In this document: piece by piece, positions 7,541 through 14,778 of the stretch
How the letters are laid out: each line of letters opens with the position of its first letter
Numbering within the stretch: position 1 is the first letter of the stretch
NCBI GenBank assembly: GCA_020060215.1
Contig: JAGVAP010000008.1
Location: forward strand, 1 to 32,905
Direction of reading: 5' to 3'
From: Deltaproteobacteria bacterium
Lineage (GTDB): Bacteria > Desulfobacterota > DSM-4660 > Desulfatiglandales > HGW-15
Length of the DNA: 32,905 bases
The notes under the pieces: model-generated
What the model saw: only the letters and a program-made list of their open reading frames with translations
What the model was told of the DNA's origin: nothing
The model's database searches: none
Position numbers and translations under genes: made by a program

Positions 7541-8236
7541 GTGTCTTTCCCAACCGTGAATCTGAAGATTGAACCCACCACATCGATCAGGGACAAGGTT
7601 TATGACCACCTGAAAAAGCAGATCCTGAACAGCCAGATCCCGACCGACGCCATACTGGTGGAAGCGAGGCTGGCTGAACAGGTCGGAATCTCCCGCACCC
7701 CCATGCGCGAGGCCCTCCATTTCCTGGAGAAGGAGGGGCTGCTCGAATCCATCCCCCGGGTAGGCTATCGGGTCAGAAGGGTCGACTGGGAAGAGGTCGC
7801 AGAGATCGTGGAGATCCGAAAGGTGATTGAGACGCTCGCCGCGAGATGGGCGATACACCGGATCGCCCCTGAAAAGGTGCAAGCGCTGGAGCAAAATCTC
7901 GCCGAAGGCGAGGCCATGATCGAGACGGGGAATGTGGAGCTCTTTCATGAGCTGGACGCGCAGTTCCACGAGATCCTCGCCGGCGGGAGCGGCAGCAGGC
8001 GGATGATGGCGCTGATCCACGCATTGCGCAGCGACATGCTCCGCTATCGCATGAAAAGCCTGCACAGGGTGGACACCGCCTCCATCGCCCTCTCCGATCA
8101 CAGACGGATCTTCCAATGCCTGATCGACAAGGACGAGGCCGGGATCGAAGCGGCCATCCGGGATCACCTGCAGCAGGCGATGACTTACATCAGCCTCTAC
8201 GCATTCGGTAGCGAGGGCCAGAAGGAGGCATTCTGA
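7541..8236 (+). CDS. GntR-family transcriptional regulator, FCD type
   Basis: This 231-residue DNA-binding protein has a winged helix-turn-helix at about residues 15-78 (RLAEQVGISRTPMREALHFL is the recognition region). An all-helical FCD effector domain runs from about 85 to 215. The expected FCD metal/ligand positions are visible: Asp and His in ELDAQFHEIL, His in LSDHRRIF and His in AIRDHLQQA. FCD domains sense small carboxylates and sugar acids. GTG 7541 is chosen because AAGG lies 8 bases upstream and the winged helix then starts at residue 15; the frame stays open back to 7451, but that extra N-terminus overlaps the promoter region. It ends one base before the opine-dehydrogenase-like gene, so the two are one transcript and that gene is the likely target. 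Confidence 0.93.
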   Translation: MSFPTVNLKIEPTTSIRDKVYDHLKKQILNSQIPTDAILVEARLAEQVGISRTPMREALHFLEKEGLLESIPRVGYRVRRVDWEEVAEIVEIRKVIETLAARWAIHRIAPEKVQALEQNLAEGEAMIETGNVELFHELDAQFHEILAGGSGSRRMMALIHALRSDMLRYRMKSLHRVDTASIALSDHRRIFQCLIDKDEAGIEAAIRDHLQQAMTYISLYAFGSEGQKEAF

Positions 8237-8237
8237 G

Positions 8238-9329
8238 GTGAAGGGAAAGGAAATCGCCGTACTCGGAGGAGGAAACGGGGCGCTCACCACGGCGGGGGAT
8301 CTTGCCTTGGCCGGGTTCAACGTCCGCATGTGGAGTTCGTTCCCCGAGGAGCTCGAAAAGATCCGCGAGACGAAGGCGGTCAAGATCAGGGGCCTGGGCC
8401 GCCAGGGAGATGCTCGGATCAAGCTGGTCACCAAGGACCTTGCAGCGGCGGTGGAAGGGGCGGATCTGATCATCTCGCCCAACCCCGCTTTCTCGCAGCC
8501 GGATATTGCTTCCTTCCTGGCCCCGCTCGTCGAGGACGACCAGGTCCTTCTCCTCTCCCCGGGCTCCATGGGCTCATGCCTGTTCGCACGCATCTTCAAG
8601 GAAAAGGGATGCACGAGAGACGTGGCCGTTGCCGAGCCGGGTACCCTCCCTTACCTGACCAGAAAGGTCGCCCCGGATGAAGTGCTGGTAAGCGGCCATG
8701 CCGTGAGGCTGCCGATCGGGGTGTTCCCGGCGCGAAAGACAGAATACGCGGTGAATCTCCTCCACGAGATCTACCCCGCGGCCCATCCGGTGGAGAACGC
8801 CCTGTCCATTGCGCTCCTGAACGTGGGCCCCGTCATCCATTCCGTTCTCGTGCTCCTGAACGCCGGGCCGATCGAGCACTTCGACGCGTGGGACATCCAC
8901 AACGAAGGGACCACGCCTTCCGTGAAGAGGCTGATCCTGGCCCACGATGCGGAGAGGATAGCGATCCGGAGGACCCTGGGTTTCAGGAGCCATCACTATC
9001 CGTTCTCCGACCACTATGATCAGAACAGCAAGGACGAGTGGATGTATGGAAGGAAGGCGCACACCGACCTGGTCAGGAGCGAGAGCTGGAGGGAGAGCCT
9101 GGATTTCAACCACCGCTACATCAGGGAAGACGTGAAGTGCAACCTCGCGCTCCACTGTTCCATCGCGGACTTCTGCGGGGTCGTTACCCCCGTCGCCCAT
9201 TCGCTGTTGAACCTCCTCGGGGCGCTGGTCGGGGAAGACTTCATGAAGACCGGAAGGACCCTGGAATCGCTGGGCCTGTCACACCATTCCAGGAGCGAAC
9301 TGATGCGGCTCCTGGAAGAAGGCTATTAG
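8238..9329 (+). CDS. Opine/octopine dehydrogenase-family NAD(P)-dependent oxidoreductase
   Basis: This 363-residue cytosolic enzyme has an N-terminal Rossmann domain with the dinucleotide loop LGGGNGA at 9-15. The C-terminal domain is of the NAD/NADP octopine/nopaline dehydrogenase type. H201 in NVGPVIHS is in the position of the catalytic histidine of octopine dehydrogenase. NEGTTPSVKRL (222-232) followed by DAERIAIRRTLGF is the other family signature. Opine dehydrogenases interconvert an amino acid plus a 2-oxo acid with an N-(carboxyalkyl)amino acid. GTG 8238 has GGAGG about 9 bases upstream, inside the end of the regulator gene. It is coupled to a GntR regulator and followed by TRAP transporter genes, so catabolic use of an imported opine or related acid is plausible. 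Some relatives act on other 2-hydroxy or 2-amino acids, so the substrate stays open. Confidence 0.88.
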   Translation: MKGKEIAVLGGGNGALTTAGDLALAGFNVRMWSSFPEELEKIRETKAVKIRGLGRQGDARIKLVTKDLAAAVEGADLIISPNPAFSQPDIASFLAPLVEDDQVLLLSPGSMGSCLFARIFKEKGCTRDVAVAEPGTLPYLTRKVAPDEVLVSGHAVRLPIGVFPARKTEYAVNLLHEIYPAAHPVENALSIALLNVGPVIHSVLVLLNAGPIEHFDAWDIHNEGTTPSVKRLILAHDAERIAIRRTLGFRSHHYPFSDHYDQNSKDEWMYGRKAHTDLVRSESWRESLDFNHRYIREDVKCNLALHCSIADFCGVVTPVAHSLLNLLGALVGEDFMKTGRTLESLGLSHHSRSELMRLLEEGY

Positions 9330-9410
9330 CCGGTGCTCACCCCTGGAGAGGCATTTCCGGATCTGTGCGATCGGCAGTCAGGAGCAGTTGCCCGCCTGCG
9401 GGTTTCTTCT

Positions 9411-9476
9411 GTAGGAGCAAGCTCCTGCGTGCGATCTCCTTCGGAGTGGGATGGATCGCAACCAGGAGCCTGCTCC
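9411..9476. repeat. REP-like extragenic palindrome, copy 1
   Basis: Arm 1 (9414-9436) and the reverse complement of arm 2 (9454-9476) agree at 20 of 23 positions, so the element folds into a long imperfect hairpin around a 17-base loop. Arm 1 itself holds the inner palindrome GGAGCAAGCTCC. Positions 9411-9436 match 32857-32882 at 25 of 26 bases. It lies between the opine-dehydrogenase-like gene and dctP and could attenuate or stabilise transcripts there. Confidence 0.75.
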
Positions 9477-9546
9477 AGGGGATGGCGTTTCATAAAGCGC
9501 TCTTCCATAACGCTGAAGGACGAACACCATTGAAAGGAGACCCACC

Positions 9547-10521
9547 ATGAAGAGATCTCTTGTGTGCTTGTTGGCCATCGCATCGATGACAGCCCTGGCT
9601 GTGAGCGGTGCATGGGCGGAGAAGAAGCCGCTCGTATTGAAGGCCGTATGCTTTCTCCCCAAGACCAACCCCCTTTCTGCGATGACGGTGGAGTGGGTCA
9701 ACCAGGTGAACCAGATGTTTCCCCAGGATCTGAAGATCGAGTATCGAGGCGGGCCGGAGGCCATCCCTTCCGTGGAGCAGGTGGAGGCCCTGAGAAAGGG
9801 CATCATCGACATCAATTTCAATGTAGGCTCCTACTATGCCCCCCAGGGGGCGGAGTTCAACGCATTCCAGCTCTCGAAGATCAGCCCCGCCGAGGAAAGG
9901 AAGTCCGGCTACCATGACTACATGGTGAAGGCCCATGAGAAGATCGGGGCGCGATACCTCGGCAGGTGGCTTCACGGCGGCTTCCACATGTACCTCAAGG
10001 AGCCGGTCAAGACCGTGGACGATCTCAAGGGAAGGAAGATCAGGACCGGCCCCCTCTACGTCTTTTTCCTGAACAAACTCGGTGCGGCTCCTGTGTCGAT
10101 CAAACCCGCCGACGTGTACACCAGTCTCGAGAGAGGGTTGGTGGAAGGGTTCTGCTGGCCCATTCTCGGCGCGAGACAATCGGGCTGGACGGAGATATGC
10201 AAGGTTGTCCTCGACCATCCCTTCTACGAAGGAGACGGGACGATCCTGATGAATCTGAAAAAGTGGGAGCAGCTGCCCGGTCCGGTGAGGGAGAAGATCC
10301 TCCAGACCATGCCTGCCTTTGAAACGGAGATGGTGAAGTACTATGACCGGGAGATCGCAAAGGAGCGGGATCTCATGGTCAAGGGAGGGGCCAGGTTCGT
10401 CAAACTGGAGCCAAAGGAGGCGGAGAAGTTCATGACCCTGGCCTATGACGCCTGGTGGGAATTCATGATGACCAAGATCCCGGACCAGGTCCCCGGCCTG
10501 AAGAAGATGACTGGGAATTAG
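9547..10521 (+). CDS. dctP: TRAP transporter periplasmic binding protein, DctP family
   Basis: This 324-residue protein has a signal peptide (residues 1-24, cleavage after AWA, before EKK). It is the periplasmic receptor of a TRAP transporter and binds an organic acid. R166 in KGRKIRTGP is the conserved arginine that salt-bridges substrate carboxylate in most DctP proteins. The SVEQVEALRKGIIDINF segment near 75-91 and YTSLERGLVEGFCWP are also typical. ATG 9547 follows AAAGGAG with a good spacing. It is the first gene of dctP-dctQ-dctM, 217 bases after the opine-dehydrogenase-like gene. Its sequence differs strongly from the two Bug proteins of the window, as expected for a different family. 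The ligand is unknown but probably carboxylated. Confidence 0.93.
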   Translation: MKRSLVCLLAIASMTALAVSGAWAEKKPLVLKAVCFLPKTNPLSAMTVEWVNQVNQMFPQDLKIEYRGGPEAIPSVEQVEALRKGIIDINFNVGSYYAPQGAEFNAFQLSKISPAEERKSGYHDYMVKAHEKIGARYLGRWLHGGFHMYLKEPVKTVDDLKGRKIRTGPLYVFFLNKLGAAPVSIKPADVYTSLERGLVEGFCWPILGARQSGWTEICKVVLDHPFYEGDGTILMNLKKWEQLPGPVREKILQTMPAFETEMVKYYDREIAKERDLMVKGGARFVKLEPKEAEKFMTLAYDAWWEFMMTKIPDQVPGLKKMTGN

Positions 10522-10548
10522 GCTCAATGTCCCACTGGGGGCGAACGG

Positions 10549-10562
10549 CCGGGCATGCCCGG
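10549..10562. repeat. Intercistronic hairpin after dctP
   Basis: A perfect 14-base palindrome, CCGGGCATGCCCGG, lies 27 bases after the dctP stop within the 120-base dctP-dctQ spacer. Hairpins at this place often lower expression of the membrane subunits relative to the binding protein by partial termination or 3'-end protection. There is no T tract directly after it. Confidence 0.5.
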
Positions 10563-10641
10563 GCCCTCTTCTTGGGGCTGATGAGTCACGGTCCAAGTCG
10601 GAAGTGCGAATTCGGAAAGCGGAAAGGAGAAAGCAAAGACA

Positions 10642-11193
10642 GTGTCGGTCGTTCACTCCGGATTCCCTCAGAGGTGCAAGCGCGTGTTCGACACCGCACT
10701 GGATGTCCTTGTATGGATCAGCGTGGTGCTGCTTGTGCTGGTTGTCCTTTCGGTGGCAGGGGAGGTGGTGGTCAGGTCAGCGTTCAACAGGCCCCAGGCG
10801 TGGGTCCTGGAGTTCTCGGAATACGCCCTTCTTTTCATTACCTTTCTTGCGGCGGCCCATCTGGTGCGGGCCGAAAAGAACATCACCATCGACATTGTAA
10901 CGGCCGCGGTCGGGGAGGGGAGCCGGCGGGTCCTCGCCGTCCTCCAATGGCTGGTGGTTAGCGCGGTCTCCCTTGTTTTTCTGTACTTCGGTGTGAAGGT
11001 CACGGCCGATCTTTACGTGCGCGGCATCTACAACCCCACCATTGTGCAGGTGCCGCTGGCCTACATCCTGTTCGTCATCCCTCTGGGCGGGCTGTTCATC
11101 TTCATCCAGTCCCTGATCGGGTTGTGGTCCTCCGTGAGGGTGCTCGGGGGCAAACAGGCGCGCAGGGCATCCTCGGTCGTTCGGAGCCGTTGA
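10642..11193 (+). CDS. dctQ: TRAP transporter small permease, DctQ family
   Basis: This 183-residue inner-membrane protein has about four hydrophobic helices (near residues 20-42, 52-72, 92-115 and 135-158), the normal DctQ topology. It contains the family pattern of an RxxFNxPxxWxxExSxYxL-type segment (FNRPQAWVLEFSEYALLF) followed by RAEKNITIDIV. DctQ scaffolds the large subunit DctM. GTG 10642 is used; GGAAAGGAG ends about 12 bases upstream, slightly far. The spacer to dctM is 173 bases, unusually long for this pair, and carries two hairpins. Confidence 0.9.
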   Translation: MSVVHSGFPQRCKRVFDTALDVLVWISVVLLVLVVLSVAGEVVVRSAFNRPQAWVLEFSEYALLFITFLAAAHLVRAEKNITIDIVTAAVGEGSRRVLAVLQWLVVSAVSLVFLYFGVKVTADLYVRGIYNPTIVQVPLAYILFVIPLGGLFIFIQSLIGLWSSVRVLGGKQARRASSVVRSR

Positions 11194-11275
11194 CGGCCGA
11201 GCTGGGACGAGGATGGAGAGGTTGCTCCCACAGGAACCCATGAGGGCTGCAGTGGAAACCGGCGGCATGGACAAA

Positions 11276-11336
11276 CACGGTTGGTCCGTGCCACCAACCC
11301 GGAACCCGTCAGTCCGTCTTCTTCCCCGCGAAGAAG
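11276..11336. repeat. Two hairpins in the dctQ-dctM spacer
   Basis: CACGG/CCGTG pair at 11276-11290 around TTGGT. CTTCTTC/GAAGAAG pair at 11318-11336 around CCCGC, ending 30 bases before the dctM start. No open frame of note lies in this 173-base spacer. They could act in RNA processing or translation control of dctM. Confidence 0.45.
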
Positions 11337-11366
11337 GAAGTTCAGCGCCGAAGAGGAAATAATCCA

Positions 11367-12680
11367 GTGGAATGGTGGACCATACTGCTGTCGATCTTTG
11401 CGGGGCTCTTCATCCTCTTTGCCATCGGGATCCCTGTCGCGTACGCATTTCTCTTCGTAAACATGGTCAGTGTCGCACTCCTCTGGGGCGGGGGGCCGGG
11501 GTTGGAGCAGATGATCCTGAGCGTCTTCAGGTCCGTGACGAACTTCTCGATGCTGCCCGTACCGCTCTTTATCCTCATGGGGGAACTGATCTTCACCTCC
11601 GGGATTGCAGACAGGAGCCTCGAGGCCCTGGACCGGTGGATCGGGAGAATCCCCGGAAGGCTCTCGCTGGTGGCGGTCCTCGGCGGTACGCTCAACGCCA
11701 CCCTGAGCGGGTCGAGCATGGCATCGACGGCGATGCTCGCCTCGTGCCTCTATCCGGAGATGAAGAAGAGGGGATATCGTCTGGAAATGAGCATCGGCCC
11801 CCTGCTCGGGAGCGGAGGGCTTGCCACCATGATCCCGCCGAGCAACCTGGGCGTAATCCTGGCCGCCCTGGCGAACTTCTCCGTAGGCGATATGTTGATC
11901 GCGATCATCGTCCCCGGTCTGCTGATCTCCGGTGTGTACGTCGCCTATATCCTGATCCGGGGTCTTCTTCAGCCCCACCTGGCGCCGCCGTACAAGACCG
12001 CCGCCTACTCCCTCTCCTCAAAGGTCGTCTTCTCCCTCAAGTATCTGCTCCCCCTGAGCGGCATCATCGTCCTGGTCATCTTTCTCATCTACTTCGGTGT
12101 CGCCACCCCTACGGAATCGGCCGTCTATGGCGTGCTCGGCAGCTTTGTCCTGGGGCTCATCTACAGGGGATGGAAACTCGAAAGCCTCAAAGGGGCGCTG
12201 AAGCAGTCCATCCAGATCACCGGGATGATGTTTATCATCCTCTCCGCCTCCGTGACCTTCTCCGAGGTCCTTGCCTTCACCGGGGCGACGGAAAGGCTGA
12301 TCGAGATCTTCTCCTCCTTTTTCTCCTCCCCGGTGCTCGTTGTGCTCTCGATGCAGCTCCTCCTCTTCATCTTCGGCATGTTCCTGGAGTCCCTCCCGAT
12401 CATGATGATCACCGTCCCCATCTTCTGGCCCATTCTGGACTCCTGCGGCGTCCATTCCCTCTGGTTCGCCACGATCATGCTTCTCAACCTGGAGATCGGG
12501 ATGATCACGCCTCCATTCGGGCTCTCTTTGTTCGTCATCCGGGGGGTGATCCCCGGGATTCGAATGGCACAGATCTATGGAAGCTGCATGCCGATCGTCC
12601 TCTTGCAGATGATCGTCCTGATGTTGATATTCCTCTTCCCTTCCCTGGTCCTGTGGCTGCCCATGAGCATGCACCGATGA
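11367..12680 (+). CDS. dctM: TRAP transporter large permease, DctM family
   Basis: This 437-residue polytopic protein, the length expected for DctM, is the ion-coupled transport subunit of the TRAP carrier. Family features are GIPVAYAFLFVNMVSVALLW near the N-terminus, LSGSSMASTAMLA at about 113-125 and GGLATMIPPSNLGVILAALA at about 150-169. Near the C-terminus come LNLEIGMITPPFGLSLFVI and RGVIPGI. GTG 11367 is preceded by GAGGAA at 8 bases and gives the usual short N-terminus before the first helix. It completes the dctPQM set. A 284-base non-coding stretch follows before the next plus-strand gene. Confidence 0.95.
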   Translation: MEWWTILLSIFAGLFILFAIGIPVAYAFLFVNMVSVALLWGGGPGLEQMILSVFRSVTNFSMLPVPLFILMGELIFTSGIADRSLEALDRWIGRIPGRLSLVAVLGGTLNATLSGSSMASTAMLASCLYPEMKKRGYRLEMSIGPLLGSGGLATMIPPSNLGVILAALANFSVGDMLIAIIVPGLLISGVYVAYILIRGLLQPHLAPPYKTAAYSLSSKVVFSLKYLLPLSGIIVLVIFLIYFGVATPTESAVYGVLGSFVLGLIYRGWKLESLKGALKQSIQITGMMFIILSASVTFSEVLAFTGATERLIEIFSSFFSSPVLVVLSMQLLLFIFGMFLESLPIMMITVPIFWPILDSCGVHSLWFATIMLLNLEIGMITPPFGLSLFVIRGVIPGIRMAQIYGSCMPIVLLQMIVLMLIFLFPSLVLWLPMSMHR

Positions 12681-12689
12681 TCGAGGACC

Positions 12690-12721
12690 GGAATAGTGGA
12701 ATGATGGAATACTGGAATCCT
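12690..12721. repeat. Four tandem 8-base repeats, GGAATNNT
   Basis: Four back-to-back units GGAATAGT, GGAATGAT, GGAATACT and GGAATCCT run from 12690 to 12721, just after dctM. The GGAAT core and last T are constant while positions 6-7 vary. The units are too short and too few for a CRISPR array. They lie in a 284-base intergenic stretch (12681-12964) that otherwise holds a 16-base dispersed repeat and the ribosome site of the next gene. Confidence 0.7.
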
Positions 12722-12767
12722 GTTAAGACGCGGCACAAATTCGGGTACCTTCCTACAGGAACTCACT

Positions 12768-12783
12768 GGCAGTGAGATCGAGA
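12768..12783 (+). repeat. Dispersed 16-base intergenic repeat, copy 1
   Basis: GGCAGTGAGATCGAGA occurs here and again at 22926-22941, both in non-coding sequence on the same strand. The nine bases before it are also related (GAACTCACT here, GAATTCATC there). It may be the remnant of a short mobile repeat or a shared protein-binding site. Confidence 0.4.
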
Positions 12784-12964
12784 GGGACAATGCCGGGGTA
12801 TTCACTACTGACCATATTCCTTGCAATTCATGCAGCCTCCGCATTGCGAAGACGACATTGCCCTTAATATTATGCAACTGTAAGATTCATCCTGCTAATC
12901 CTGTTACCCCTGTCCAGCGCTTGAAGTCTAAAGCGGCGTAGGGCAGCATGAAAGGACCGAAACC

Positions 12965-13954
12965 ATGAAGATCGCCATCGTCGGTGCTGGAAGGATGGGC
13001 ATCGGCATCGCTACCGCCCTGCTCCTTTCCGGCCAGGACTGCCGCATCGCACTGGTGGACCTGAAAGAGCGGAAGCAGGGTGAAGAGAACCATGCCCTGA
13101 ATCGGGCCGTGGCCGAGATCAGGGCGAACCTCTCCCTACTTCACGAGCTGGGGGTCTTGGAGGGATCAGCAGATCGGCTCCTCTCCGGGCTCTCTATGCA
13201 CAGGGAACTGGGACAGGCCGTCACCGGGTGTGAGTTCGTATTCGAGGCCGTTCCCGAGAAACCGGATCTCAAGCGGGCGCTGATCGGCCGCATGGAGCCG
13301 CTGCTGGAGGAAGACGCGATCATCGCCTCGGCGACCTCCACCATCGATCTCCCCACCTTTTGGGAGGCGGCCCGGAGACCGGAGCGAATCGTCACGGCCC
13401 ACTGGCTGAACCCCGCGTTCATCATCCCCCTGGTCGAGGTCTCCACCGGAGAGAAGACCTCTGCCGAAGCTGCAGAGAAGACCAGACGCTTTCTGATCCA
13501 GGCGGGGAAGATCCCCGTCATGATCAAGGACAGCCCGGGGTTCATCGTACCGAGGATCCAGGTCGCCGCCATGAATGAGGCGGTCCGCATCGTCGAAGAA
13601 GGGGTGGCATCCCCGGAGGATGTAGATACCGCCATCAAGGCGGGGTTCGGGTTCCGGCTGGCCGTCCTGGGGCTTATCGAGTTCATCGACCTGGGCGGCC
13701 TGGACATCCTCTTTCACGCGAGCCGGTTCCTCTACGAGAGGTTCGGCCGCGATCAATACAGGCCCCTGGAGACCATTGTCGAGAAGATGGAGAAGGGAGA
13801 GGTCGGCCCCCGTTCAGGGAGGGGTTTTTATGACTACTCCACGGTGGACCGTGAGGCCATGTTCATGAAGCGTTACAGAGGTTTTGTGGAGCTGCTGAAA
13901 CTGATCAACGGCTCTGGGTCCCTGACGCTCAGGGGCGGGATACGGGAGGAATGA
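12965..13954 (+). CDS. 3-hydroxyacyl-CoA dehydrogenase-family NAD-dependent enzyme
   Basis: This 329-residue cytosolic dehydrogenase has a Rossmann loop GAGRMG at 7-12 and an acidic D32 at the end of the second strand, which favours NAD. H146 in AHWLNPAF is in the position of the catalytic histidine of HFxNP, and E158 (LVEV) its usual partner. PVMIKDSPGFIVPR followed by NEAVRIVEEGVAS is the start of the all-helical C-terminal domain. Length fits single-domain relatives such as L-carnitine dehydrogenase, L-gulonate dehydrogenase (lambda-crystallin) and 3-hydroxybutyryl-CoA dehydrogenase. The usual Asn-Thr-Ser is replaced by SATSTIDLP, so a non-CoA 3-hydroxy acid is possible. ATG 12965 has AAAGGA 8 bases upstream. 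It lies downstream of the TRAP genes and may oxidise the imported acid. Its stop abuts the stop of the converging cupin gene. Confidence 0.88.
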   Translation: MKIAIVGAGRMGIGIATALLLSGQDCRIALVDLKERKQGEENHALNRAVAEIRANLSLLHELGVLEGSADRLLSGLSMHRELGQAVTGCEFVFEAVPEKPDLKRALIGRMEPLLEEDAIIASATSTIDLPTFWEAARRPERIVTAHWLNPAFIIPLVEVSTGEKTSAEAAEKTRRFLIQAGKIPVMIKDSPGFIVPRIQVAAMNEAVRIVEEGVASPEDVDTAIKAGFGFRLAVLGLIEFIDLGGLDILFHASRFLYERFGRDQYRPLETIVEKMEKGEVGPRSGRGFYDYSTVDREAMFMKRYRGFVELLKLINGSGSLTLRGGIREE

Positions 13955-14323
13955 TCACACCCAATCCACCTTCGCGATCGTGACTTCGCTCCGGACGTCG
14001 CCCGTATTGGGAACCCCCTCCGGTTCGATAAGGAGGGCCCTGTACCCGCTCTCGGAAGAAGGCTTGTGTTCCACCCCTTTCGGGACGACGATCATCTCCC
14101 CGGCATTCACTTCCACCTTTCGACCGCGGAAGTTCATCACAAGGGTCCCCTCCAGGACGATGAATGTCTCGTCCGTATCCGGATGGCTGTGCCAGACGAA
14201 GTCCCCTCTGAACTTCACGACCTTGATGTCGTAATCGTTCATCTTGGCCACCAGACCCACCGCATAGTCGCCGGGGGGCAATTTCCCGAACTTTTCCGAA
14301 AAACTGATCTTATCCAACTTCAT
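13955..14323 (-). CDS. Small single-domain cupin protein
   Basis: This 122-residue single cupin barrel carries the complete motif-1 and motif-2 metal ligands: H45 and H47 (WHSHPDTDET), E52, and H86 in VPKGVEHKP. It should bind a divalent metal. Proteins of this size include isomerases, small dioxygenases and lyases; the substrate is not predictable. ATG 14323 follows GAGGATAGGGC. It lies 81 bases downstream of another cupin on the same strand, probably in one transcript with that gene and the large cyclase. Its stop codon directly touches that of the converging dehydrogenase gene, with no spare base. Confidence 0.85.
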   Translation of the reverse strand: MKLDKISFSEKFGKLPPGDYAVGLVAKMNDYDIKVVKFRGDFVWHSHPDTDETFIVLEGTLVMNFRGRKVEVNAGEMIVVPKGVEHKPSSESGYRALLIEPEGVPNTGDVRSEVTIAKVDWV

Positions 14324-14404
14324 GCCCTATCCTCTACAAATCCCGAAGAGGGGCAGAAATGCAGGAGCTTCCTCCCGCAAGGAATCTCAAGCGCCGAGGC
14401 CTTC

Positions 14405-14722
14405 TCAATAGTGTACGGCAAGCCAGATGGTCTCGCATGCGGGATCGGTCCATTCCACGCGGTGCTTCACGTGGGCGCCGATATTCAGATAGTCGCCTGG
14501 ATCCAGGACCACGACGTCGTCTTCGTTCTCGAGCCTGAGGCCGGCGCGCCCCCGCACCACCAGGACGAACTCGTTCCGGTCCTGGTCGTACCAGAACCCT
14601 TCCGGCGAAGCATGTCCCCTCGACACGATCCGCTCGATCTTGACGCTATCGTTCGAACAGATGGTGTCGAAGATCTCGTCCGGCAGCTCGGCCGGTATTC
14701 CCTCGAACAAGTCTCCCCTCAA
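14405..14722 (-). CDS. Small cupin protein, TTG start
   Basis: This 105-residue cupin-like protein contains conserved blocks VKIERIVSRGHAS, EGFWYDQDRNEFVLV and HVKHRVEWTDP, and ends in TIWLAVHY; I recognise these from a widespread uncharacterised cupin family. Metal-ligand histidines are partly replaced: H in RGHAS, E in RNEFV, and H in HVKHRVEW. The start is chosen as TTG 14722 because a perfect AGGAGG (14729-14734) lies 6 bases upstream. An upstream ATG at 14782, overlapping the cyclase stop as ATGA, would add 20 arginine-rich residues that look non-coding. It is placed between the cyclase and the second cupin on the same strand. The function is unknown. Confidence 0.8.
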   Translation of the reverse strand: MRGDLFEGIPAELPDEIFDTICSNDSVKIERIVSRGHASPEGFWYDQDRNEFVLVVRGRAGLRLENEDDVVVLDPGDYLNIGAHVKHRVEWTDPACETIWLAVHY

Positions 14723-14778
14723 AGGATTCCTCCTGCGGGGGCATCGGCGTTTCCTTCCCGCGTCACACGCCCTTCCGC

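Noticed and set aside
12690..12721. Octamer repeats considered as a CRISPR array
   Set aside because: Units are 8 bases with no spacers and no cas genes are present.
11372..12775. A 467-codon plus-strand frame inside dctM
   Set aside because: It is a +2 frame shadow rich in Arg, His and Pro, while dctM in the other frame has clear membrane helices and motifs.
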